A stretch of DNA of 16,874 nucleotides from positions 1-16,874 of the forward strand of contig CAILKC010000857.1 of NCBI GenBank assembly GCA_903834675.1, read 5' to 3'. This document shows positions 7,481 to 14,800 of this stretch, in pieces. Below the pieces are notes generated by a model. The model saw only the letters and a program-made list of their open reading frames with translations, was not told the origin of the DNA and made no database searches. Position 1 is the stretch's first letter. Each line of letters starts with the position of its first letter. A program made the translations under genes and the position numbers. This DNA is from an uncultured Victivallales bacterium. GTDB lineage: Bacteria; Verrucomicrobiota; Lentisphaeria; Oligosphaerales; JAFGRS01.

Positions 7481-8439
7481 GCCACCCGAACGTAATGTCG
7501 ATGGCCGCCCTCTCGCTCTCACTCTCGGCGGCCGACACGGCGCCGCGGCTTCCGGTGATCCTGGACACCGACCTCGGCGACGACATCGACGACACCTGGG
7601 CCCTGGCCATGCTGCTGCGCAGTCCGCAGCTTGATCTCAGGCTGGTTACCACCACCTACGGCAAGGCCGAATACCGGGCCAAAGTCATCGCCAAACTGTT
7701 GACCGTCGCCGGACGTACCGATGTCGCCATTGGCCTCGGCGCCGGCGGCAGGGAGGGCAGCGGCAAGCAGCAGGCCTGGGTCGAGGGTTACGACCTGGCG
7801 TCCTACGCCGGCACGGTCCACCAGGACGGGGTTCAGGCCCTCATTGATGCCCTCGACGCCTCGCCCGTTCCCATCACCATCATCTCCATCGGGCCATCCG
7901 ACACGGTCGCCGCGGCGCTCGGGCGTCGGCCGGAGGTCGCGGCCAAGGCCATCTTCGTCGGCATGCAGGGGGCGGTGCGGCGCGGCTACAACGGCGGGGC
8001 GGTCTGTCCCGAGTGGAACCTGAAGGCGAATGTGCCGGCGGCCAAGACGGCTCTACTCGCGCCGTGGAAGCAGGCGGTCATCACGCCGCTCGATACCTGC
8101 GGCCTGGTGCGCCTCGGCGGCGAGCGTTTTGCGGCGCTGAAGCGTTGCCCGGATCCCGTGATCCGAGCGTTGCTGGAAAACTACCGCCTCTGGGCTGGCA
8201 AGGGCGCCGTCGATGAGTTGACCGAGAGCAGCGTGCTCTTCGACACCGTGGCGGTATACCTGGCCTGGCCTGGAGCCAAGCCGCTGCTGTGCCTGGAAGA
8301 CCTGCGCATCGACGTCCGGGATGACGGCACCACCGCCATCGACCCAGTCGGCATGCCGATGTCCGTGGCCACCGCCTGGCGGGACCTGGAGGCCTACTAC
8401 GACCTGTTGCTGCTAACCCTCACAGGGACACCCCAATGA
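7477..8439 (+). CDS. Nucleoside-hydrolase-family protein with altered active site
   Basis: A protein of 320 aa from ATG 7477, overlapping the upstream stop as ATGA, with GAAAGGA about nine bases before. The inosine/uridine-preferring nucleoside hydrolase fold is shown by the Ca2+-binding start LDTDLGDDIDD (29-39), GPSDTVAAAL, PEWNLKAN and a late LFDTVAVYL. The family cleaves the N-glycosidic bond of ribonucleosides using a calcium-bound ribose. Two points are unusual. The canonical DxDPGxDD reads DTDLGDDIDD, and the His that precedes the late calcium-binding Asp in standard enzymes is Phe255 (Asp256 is kept). The first 22 residues (LSLSLSAADTAP) could be a weak signal peptide; ATG 7495 is a possible later start. 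Its place between glycan genes suggests a sugar derivative as substrate, which is inference. Confidence 0.8.
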   Translation: MSHPNVMSMAALSLSLSAADTAPRLPVILDTDLGDDIDDTWALAMLLRSPQLDLRLVTTTYGKAEYRAKVIAKLLTVAGRTDVAIGLGAGGREGSGKQQAWVEGYDLASYAGTVHQDGVQALIDALDASPVPITIISIGPSDTVAAALGRRPEVAAKAIFVGMQGAVRRGYNGGAVCPEWNLKANVPAAKTALLAPWKQAVITPLDTCGLVRLGGERFAALKRCPDPVIRALLENYRLWAGKGAVDELTESSVLFDTVAVYLAWPGAKPLLCLEDLRIDVRDDGTTAIDPVGMPMSVATAWRDLEAYYDLLLLTLTGTPQ

Positions 8440-9563
8440 GGATACCATCGCTGCTGCACCCCCTTCACCCACCTCCGTCGGCGACCATGATGCTGGCCCT
8501 CGCCCTGCTGAGCGCGGCGGCAGCCGAGGCCGCAGCTCGAGCCACGATCTACAGCCTGCAGACGACGGCCGATGTCAACCTTGTCATTCCCGCCGTTTCA
8601 GCTACCGCCAAGGTCCTCTACCGCAACGCGGCAGGAGCCTGGGAGCCCGCCGTGGTGGAGGCCAGCGGTGAGGTCCTGCGCCTGCGTCTCGAGGTCGGAA
8701 AGATCAGCAACGGCCGGACCCTGCTGGTGCTGAATGTGCCAGACGGCGTGAACCTGGACGACGTCAGACCGCCGACCGTGTTACGCTGCACCGTCGATGG
8801 CAAGGAGCTCGGGACCGCGGCAACCGTGGATCTGGGCAGCGTCGAGACGGCGCCTCAGACCGTGAGCCTGCTGGTGCAGGACGAACTGAACGCGCTGGTT
8901 CCGGACTCGCTACAGGTCTCGATCAACGGCAAACGCCTGGCGACTGGAGCGCCGGGCGTGAGTTTTAAGCTCCTCGACCCCAGGCAAGCCCTGATCACGA
9001 TCGACCTGAGCACCCTGGCGAACCCGCCGGCTACCCGCACTACCGTCTCGATCAGCCTCGACGACTGCGCCCTGGACGATACCCTCATGGACTGGTCGCT
9101 GTCCTTCTCCTGCCCGCCGGTACAGAGGCTGCCCGATGGCTCGGTTCTGGCGGTTGACAGCGTCACCACAGCCGCTGCCTGGCAAGCCTGGCAGGTGGTC
9201 ACCGATGGCCTGAAAATGGACGCGGGCGGCGGCACCACCGCCGGCCGCACCTGGCTCTCCCAGGAGAATGGCCAGCCACACTGGATCAGTCTCAGGTTCG
9301 CGGCGCCCCGCACCGTCACCGGGGTGGCCCTGTGGTGGGCCTTCTACGAGGGTTACCGCACCTCCGTTGCCTACGAGGTCCAAACCTGGGATGGCGCAAC
9401 CTGGGCGACGCAGGTGAGCGTTAAGGACCAGCGGGAAGGACAATGCTCCCGGCATACCTTCCCCGCGGTTACGACGGCCGGGGTTCGCATCTGGCAGCCG
9501 ACGGGTTCCGGTCACCCGGGCCGAGCCGCGTTCATGTGGTTGTCTGAATTCGAGGTCTTCTGA
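8436..9563 (+). CDS. Secreted protein with C-terminal discoidin (F5/8 type C-like) domain
   Basis: A protein of 375 aa whose ATG overlaps the nucleoside-hydrolase stop (ATGA), so translation is probably coupled. Residues 18-35 (MMLALALLSAAAAEAAAR) form a signal peptide after a long, proline-rich n-region; ATG 8487/8490 would give a more compact one. Residues about 36-225 are beta-rich and unassigned, with two segments that look like Ig-like strands (NVPDGVNLDDV, VDLGSVETAP). Residues about 240-375 resemble a galactose-binding/discoidin fold: WQVVTDG, WISLRFAAPRTVTGVALWW, YEVQTWDGATW and the closing LSEFEVF. Such domains commonly bind sugars (CBM32-like). No catalytic motif is visible. A role in attaching to or recognising glycan is inferred. 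Confidence 0.75.
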   Translation: MRIPSLLHPLHPPPSATMMLALALLSAAAAEAAARATIYSLQTTADVNLVIPAVSATAKVLYRNAAGAWEPAVVEASGEVLRLRLEVGKISNGRTLLVLNVPDGVNLDDVRPPTVLRCTVDGKELGTAATVDLGSVETAPQTVSLLVQDELNALVPDSLQVSINGKRLATGAPGVSFKLLDPRQALITIDLSTLANPPATRTTVSISLDDCALDDTLMDWSLSFSCPPVQRLPDGSVLAVDSVTTAAAWQAWQVVTDGLKMDAGGGTTAGRTWLSQENGQPHWISLRFAAPRTVTGVALWWAFYEGYRTSVAYEVQTWDGATWATQVSVKDQREGQCSRHTFPAVTTAGVRIWQPTGSGHPGRAAFMWLSEFEVF

Positions 9564-9649
9564 GTTTATGCCACGCAGCGCTCAAAAAACGCTTGCCCTC
9601 GCCGAACCCTTTCCCCGGGGCTGTTTCTTTTTCCGGGTGGTAAGCACGC

Positions 9650-9744
9650 TGGAGCCGGCGGTCCGCACCGGCCCTGCCGGGGCTTCCGCCGTACTTGGGG
9701 ATACCGCGAACCCGCCCGAAACGGGCTGGGCATCGCGGGCTCCA
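9650..9744 (+). ncRNA. Candidate three-way-junction RNA element
   Basis: Three stems fit together without overlap. P1 is TGGAGC 9650-9655 with GCTCCA 9739-9744. P2 is CGGCGG 9656-9661 with CCGCCG 9686-9691, extended by CCGGC 9668-9672 with GCCGG 9676-9680 around a CCT loop. P3 is CCGCGA 9704-9709 with TCGCGG 9733-9738, continued by CCC/GGG and GCCCG 9714-9718 with CGGGC 9722-9726 around an AAA loop. P2 starts immediately after P1 and P3 ends immediately before it. The pairing is direct observation. That it is a riboswitch, leader RNA or mobile repeat is inference; GC-rich DNA makes chance stems common. Confidence 0.4.
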
Positions 9745-9762
9745 AGGCGGCAAGCAGCATCA

Positions 9763-9778
9763 TGGCAGACGTCTGCCA
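9763..9778. promoter_or_regulatory. Perfect 16-bp palindrome, possible operator
   Basis: TGGCAGACGTCTGCCA is identical to its own reverse complement, 115 bp before the FHA gene start. A perfect 8+8 inverted repeat without a spacer suits a dimeric DNA-binding regulator. No regulator gene is present in the window, and no consensus was recognised. Confidence 0.5.
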
Positions 9779-9878
9779 GATCCAGCGGGGGGCTCTTACT
9801 TGGAACAGCCCTGCCCTTTCCCTGCACACCACCGCGTGGTATCGTTATATAGAGGGCCGCGTCGCTGCCCGGAAGCTG

Positions 9879-9884
9879 AAGGAG
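9879..9884 (+). promoter_or_regulatory. Ribosome-binding site deciding the FHA gene start
   Basis: AAGGAG nine bases before ATG 9894 favours this start over the in-frame ATG at 9762 (44 codons longer) and over ATG 9900. Confidence 0.75.
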
Positions 9885-9893
9885 AAGGCCGTC

Positions 9894-10634
9894 ATGTCCA
9901 TGTACAGAATCCTCAGCCGCCAAGGCGTTGAGATCCGCCGTTTTTCCACGGATTCTCTCCCGGTCGGGGCGGTGCTCACCGTCGGGAGGTCGCAGTCCTG
10001 CACGATTGCTCTCGGGCATGAGGCTACACGCTCCGTCAGTCGCGAGCACTTCCAGCTCGAACACCGACACCTCGGCTGGGTCTTGCTCAACCGTAGTTCG
10101 CACGGCACCTTCAAGGGCGACCAGAGCGTCGACCAAGTTACTCCCAAGCCCGGCGACGTGTTCCACTTCGGACAGTGCGTCCTCTGTGTCGGGACCGAGG
10201 CTGTGCCCAGCGGCTATCAGTTGCATTGGCAGGACGACAAGGCCGCCTGCGAGGACTTCGCTCTGCTCTGGCCCGGGCGCAATACGGTCGGCCATCTGCC
10301 CACCAACACGATCATGATCGCAGACGATTCGGTGTCCCGACACCACGCCCGCATCACCGTCAACGGCAGCGAGATCGTCATCGAGGACCTGAATAGCTTC
10401 GTGGGCACCTTCCTGGCTGAAAAGCAGATCACGGTGGCAACCAAGCTGGGCCCCTCCGCCCGCCTGCGCCTGGGCGGAGTCCATGCCTGGCTCAAGGTAG
10501 TGCCAGTCGCGGCCCCAGTGCAGACGAGGGCGGTATCCGTCCGGCCGCCGGTGACGGACAAGTGGATTACCGCCACCGTGTGGACCGCCATCATGATCAT
10601 CCTGGCGATCGTGCTGATTGTCTTCCTCCGCTGA
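9894..10634 (+). CDS. Double FHA-domain protein with C-terminal membrane anchor
   Basis: A protein of 246 aa with two forkhead-associated domains in tandem. In the first (about residues 10-105) the conserved residues are Gly31-Arg32, Ser49-Arg50-x-His52, Asn66 and HGT (70-72). In the second (about 120-210) they are GRNTVG, Ser148-Arg149-His150-His151 and DLNSFVGT. FHA domains bind phosphothreonine, so the protein is probably a partner or substrate of Hanks-type Ser/Thr kinases. After a Pro/Val linker the last 22 or so residues (WTAIMIILAIVLIVFLR) form one membrane helix ending at the C-terminus, giving a tail-anchored topology with the FHA domains in the cytoplasm. No kinase or phosphatase is nearby. 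The secreted CBM9-like gene begins 97 nt later. Confidence 0.88.
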   Translation: MSMYRILSRQGVEIRRFSTDSLPVGAVLTVGRSQSCTIALGHEATRSVSREHFQLEHRHLGWVLLNRSSHGTFKGDQSVDQVTPKPGDVFHFGQCVLCVGTEAVPSGYQLHWQDDKAACEDFALLWPGRNTVGHLPTNTIMIADDSVSRHHARITVNGSEIVIEDLNSFVGTFLAEKQITVATKLGPSARLRLGGVHAWLKVVPVAAPVQTRAVSVRPPVTDKWITATVWTAIMIILAIVLIVFLR

Positions 10635-10716
10635 AGTCACCCGCCACCGCCTGCGCTGCATGGCAAGGCGAGTTCTGGGTTTGGTTCGAGAATGGCGCTT
10701 CGGTAGTGCAAGCCAA

Positions 10717-10722
10717 GGGGGG
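10717..10722 (+). promoter_or_regulatory. Ribosome-binding site supporting the GTG start of the CBM9-like gene
   Basis: AAGGGGGG ends nine bases before GTG 10732. The frame is open further upstream (TTG 10618, ATG 10660), but those starts lack such a site and would place about 55-70 residues before the signal sequence. Confidence 0.5.
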
Positions 10723-10731
10723 CAGTTTACC

Positions 10732-11841
10732 GTGCCTACGCGTGGGAGAGACGGACACATCGCCAGGTTCCGCCTGGCGGGGTTGACCTGGGCCACCGCG
10801 GTTCTGCTTGGCGCGGGGGCTCGTGCTGCCGACAACACGGCGGCGCCGACGCGCACTTGCCTGGCGCTCCCGGCAGCCGGTCCAGTCACCTTGGACGGCG
10901 TCCTCGACGAGCCCTCGTGGGCGACTGCGGTCGAGGTCAGCGGCTTCACCGTGAGCGGTCGAGATGACCTGGCCCCGCAGCAGACCGTGCTGCGCCTGCT
11001 CTACGATGCGACGCATCTCTACGTGGCCGTCGTTTGTCAGGAGCCCTCGATGGGCACCCTCCGGGCGGCGGTCACCCCGCGCGACGGGCCGTTCTGGGAG
11101 GATGATGCGGTGGAGTTGTTCCTCGATCCGGCCCATGTGCATGACGACTACGTCCAGTGTGCCGTGTCCGCCGGCGGCGCCTGCTATGACAATCACAACG
11201 GCGACAGCCTCTGGACCTCGGGCTGGAAGGCCGTCGTTCGCCGTCAGGCCGACGCCTGGATCTGCGAAGGCGCCCTGCCCTTCGCCGACCTGAAGGTAGC
11301 GCCGCCGACGCCCGGCGCTCTCTGGGGTTTCAACCTCTGCCGCGAACGGCAGGCGGGGGGCAAGCTCGAGCTGCACAATTGGGCCGACGTGCAGCGCGTC
11401 TTCAACCGCGCCTCGCGCTTTGGGCATCTCGCCTTTGTCGGCTCGGAGTGGAGCCCCTCGGCCGAGCGGATTGCGGAGATCGCACGCCTGGCCGACGGAG
11501 AGCAGGCGCTGGTGTTTGTGAACACGGGTTACTGGACCGCGGACCGCGCTGCCGCGCCCCGGCAGGAGTCCTACGCCGCGGCCATCGCCACCGCCGTGGG
11601 GACTCTCCCCGCCAAGCTGACAGAGCTTGTCGCCCTCACCCGTGACGAGGCGCCCGCGCAGCAGCAACGCTTGGCGCAGCTTCAGAGAGACTGCGCCGCG
11701 CTTCAGCAACTGGGGGACAGCCCGGCCGTGCTCGCCCCCGCCTGGGCCCAAGCTCTCGGTGCCGTCCAGGGGCTGCGCGCCGACGTGGAAACCCTTTACT
11801 GGCAAGTGAAATTGGCGGCCCTGAACCGCTCGATGCCGTGA
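10732..11841 (+). CDS. Secreted CBM9-like carbohydrate-binding protein
   Basis: A protein of 369 aa from GTG 10732. The signal peptide is RFRLAGLTWATAVLLGAGARA followed by ADN. Residues about 40-245 match the family 9 carbohydrate-binding / cellulose-xylan-binding fold: LDGVLDEPSWATA, VLRLLYDATHLYVAVVCQEP, FWEDDAVELFLDP, YVQCAVSAGGACYD, WICEGALPFADL, LWGFNLCRER and FGHLAFV. In xylanases CBM9 binds reducing ends of sugars; stand-alone secreted forms are common in PVC and Bacteroidota genomes. Residues about 250-369 are mostly helical and Ala/Leu/Gln-rich, with coiled-coil character, and have no recognised domain. The next gene (GTG 11862) follows within 20 nt and is surely co-transcribed. ATG 10660 is the main alternative start. 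Confidence 0.78.
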   Translation: MPTRGRDGHIARFRLAGLTWATAVLLGAGARAADNTAAPTRTCLALPAAGPVTLDGVLDEPSWATAVEVSGFTVSGRDDLAPQQTVLRLLYDATHLYVAVVCQEPSMGTLRAAVTPRDGPFWEDDAVELFLDPAHVHDDYVQCAVSAGGACYDNHNGDSLWTSGWKAVVRRQADAWICEGALPFADLKVAPPTPGALWGFNLCRERQAGGKLELHNWADVQRVFNRASRFGHLAFVGSEWSPSAERIAEIARLADGEQALVFVNTGYWTADRAAAPRQESYAAAIATAVGTLPAKLTELVALTRDEAPAQQQRLAQLQRDCAALQQLGDSPAVLAPAWAQALGAVQGLRADVETLYWQVKLAALNRSMP

Positions 11842-11844
11842 CCC

Positions 11845-11853
11845 AAGGGAGGA
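11845..11853 (+). promoter_or_regulatory. Ribosome-binding site deciding the GTG start at 11862
   Basis: AAGGGAGGA is the best Shine-Dalgarno match noted in the window, and its GGAGG core ends nine bases before GTG 11862. It favours this start over the GTG at 11838, which overlaps the previous stop. Confidence 0.75.
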
Positions 11854-11861
11854 TTTTTCCG

Positions 11862-14800
11862 GTGAACTACGCCACCTCACGCCGTCTGCTCTGGCTGGTC
11901 TCTGCCCTTTTCGCCGTCGCCCTGGGAGCTCGGGCCGCCACCACCGAACAGGAGGTCGAGGAAGACCAGAGCCTGGCCACGAAGCTGGTCACCCCGCACC
12001 GCCCTTGGGCCCGTGGCTATGTCGGCGGGGCGCCGCGCGCTCTCTTCTTCGTCAACCCCGGCGCCTACACGGGCGAGTGGTTCGCCCCCGAAACCCGCCT
12101 GCGCGAAGTGGTGGAACTCGCCCAGCGCGTCGACCTCGAGGCGGACGCCATCTTCTTTGGCGGCAGCAAGGGCGACGAGTTCTTCGGACTGGAACTCGGC
12201 AGACGCCGCGCCGAACGACTGCTGGCCCAGCCATATCAGGTCTACGTCTTCGCCAATGCGCGCTTCGAAAAGCTCCCGCCGCAGTTTCAGTTTCTGATCA
12301 TGGAACAGGTGGCCAAGGGCGCCGGATTGGTGTGTTGCGGGCCGACGGCCACGGAATTCATGACGGCCAAACGGCGCCTGCCCGCGCCGGTGCCCTGGCT
12401 CATGGACGGCCTTCCCGAGTTGGATGGCAAGGCGCCGACGGATGTCCTCAGCGCCTACCGTCTTGGTGCGGGCCGCGGCGTCCGCCTCGGCTATGAGCCC
12501 TGGGCCCTGACCCCAAAGAGCGAGTTCAGCTATGCCGCCGTGGCCGAGTACGATTACCGCCTGCTCTGGGTGGCCCGTTGCGTGCTCTGGGCCGCCGGGC
12601 GCGAAGGCGCCGTGTCGGTTGCCTTCCGAGCCCGGGCCGAGGGCGGACCCGTGCCGCCGCCGCCGGCGTGGGTGGTCGAGATCGCGCGGACGGCGACGGC
12701 GCCTTCCCGGCTCCAGGTTGATATCAATGTGCGGCGGCGCAGCGATGGCTGGATTCTGGCGCTGGAGGAAGAGAGCCTCAGTCTCGAGGTTGAGCGTCCC
12801 GGCGCCGTGCCGGTCGCCCTGCCCCGCCTGCGGGCCGGCGCCTACGTCATCGACGCCATCGTTCGCAGCCGCCGCGGCGTCGAGGCGTTTGCGGCTACGG
12901 CGTTCGAGGTCACCTCGCCGTTTGGGGTGGAGGCCGTACGTCTTGACCAGTCCTTCGCTGAACGCGGCGACACGCTGACGGGGTGTGCGGTTCTGCGCGG
13001 ACCGGTGCCGGCCGGAAGCCAGTTGCGTCTGTGCTTCAGGGATTCCTTCGACCGCGTGCTCGAACAGCGCGATCTGCTGGCGCCCCTCGAGGAGAATGCC
13101 AAGCTGCCATTTAAGTATCAGCCCGGTCCCCACGACACCATCCTCATGCGCTGCCAGGCCGTGCTGCGGTTCGAGGGCCGCGAGGTCGATGCCGGCGAGG
13201 GGTCATTCTACGTGCCGGAACGGCGGCGTGGGCAGTTCAACTTCCTGCAGTGGGACACGCCGACGGACGTGCTGGCGGGTTACGCTTGGCAGCAGATGCG
13301 CCAGGCCGGCATGAACCTCTGCCTGGTCGGCAGTTTCGGCCAGGCGAAGGCCATCCCCGCCCTTGCCGCCAGCGACATCGCGCTCGTGCCCTACACCACC
13401 CGCATCCTTGACCCCAAGGACCCGAACGGCGTCATGCAGGTGCGTGGGGAGAATGGCAACAACACCACGCTGTGCTGGAATGACGCCCCGGCTATCGACC
13501 AGTACGTCCGCCGCATCGTCGACCGGCAGGCCAAGCACCGCGAGCATGGCGTCTTCTGTTACTCGCTGGGCGACGAAGGCGTGACTCAGGGCTGCTGTGT
13601 GCATCCGGCCTGCATCCAGGCCTACCGCGGCTACCTCCAGGCGCAGTATGGCACGATCGAGCGCCTGAATGCATCCTGGAATGCCACCTACGCCGCCTTC
13701 ACCGAGGTCGCTCTCCTGGACCCTAAGGACAATATGGAGACTGCCGCCCGCGACAAGGGACTCTACGCCCGCTGGTATGACCGGCAGGCCTTTTCCCGCT
13801 GGAATCTCATGCAGTTCTCCGGCCGCTTCGTCAAGGCGTTCCGCGACCTCGATCCGCAAGCCCTCACCGGCTTCGAGGGCACCGGTGGCTTCGGGGATGA
13901 TTTTGATACCATCCTCGGCATCAACACCTTCTACTCGCCGTATCCCGGCCTCGGCGACGACATCATCCGCGCCGCGGCGCCGCGGGCCTTGATCCGGGCC
14001 AACTGGATGGGCTACAGCAAGACCGCGGATGCCCTTACCGATGCCGCCTGGCGCATGGTCATGCGCAATATGGACAGCGTCTGGTACTGGATGTGGACCG
14101 GTATCGGCAGTTGGCGCGGCTACGTCACCCCTACCCTCGACTTCTATCCCGCCACCGCGGAATTGACCGCGGAAATGACCCCCGTGCGCCGTGGACTCGG
14201 CGACCTGCTGTTGCAGGCCCAGCCCGTGCATAGCGGTATCGCGGTGTTCTACTCCCTGCCCTCCGCTTTGGCGCACGGACTTGACGGCAGCGCCGGCTAC
14301 GTCGGCGCCGAAGCCACGCACCAGGCCTGGCTGCGCCTTACCTCGGAGCTGGGACTCGACGCCCGCTACCTGACCCAAGCCATGCTCCGCCAGGGAGCCC
14401 TGCGGCCGAGCGAGTTCCGCCTGTTGCTGCTGCCTCTGACCCAGGCGGTTGCCGCCGATGAGGCTGAGCTCATCCGCGCCTTTGTCGAAGCGGGCGGCAC
14501 GGTGATTGCCGATGTCCGCCCCGGGGTCTTCGACGGCCACTGCAAGCCGACCACCCCGGGCTCTCTCGAGGCGCTGTTCGGCATCCGTCGCAGCGGCCGC
14601 GGCGCGCCCCTCATCAAACCCCTTGATCTGAAGCTGCAATTCGGGGGCAAAGAGCTATTGCTGCAGACCCCGGCATCACGCCTTGACCCCGGCATCGAGG
14701 TCGCGGGGGCCCAGGCGCTGGGCCAGGTGGATGGGACGCCGGTCATGCTGATCAACACGGTAGGCCGAGGGCGCGCCATCCTGCTGAATTTTCAGGTGCT

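Larger units (their letters stand above)
9564..9893 (+). other. 330-nt intergenic region with strong secondary structure
   Basis: This gap separates the discoidin gene from the FHA gene. It holds CCCCGGGG followed by a T-rich run (9613-9632), nested hairpins at 9650-9744, a perfect palindrome at 9763-9778 and an AT-rich spot TTATATA at 9845-9851. No protein-coding signal is convincing here. An ATG at 9762 is in frame with the FHA gene, but it lies at the palindrome and has no ribosome-binding site. The region most likely carries the end of one transcript and the promoter and leader of the next. Confidence 0.6.

Noticed and set aside
9613..9632. Intrinsic terminator after the discoidin gene (CCCCGGGG then CTGTTTCTTTTT)
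   Set aside because: The T-rich run is attractive, but CCCCGGGG has no room for a loop and alternative stems with upstream CCC are weak, so it is not listed as a terminator.
9650..9744. TPP or other known three-way-junction riboswitch
   Set aside because: The conserved CTGAGA and later TPP core bases are absent, and no thiamine gene follows; nor were purine, FMN, cobalamin or GEMM core motifs found.
9800..9850. Promoter formed by TTGGAA (9800-9805) and TTATAT (9845-9850)
   Set aside because: The spacing of 39 bp is far too long for a sigma-70-type promoter.
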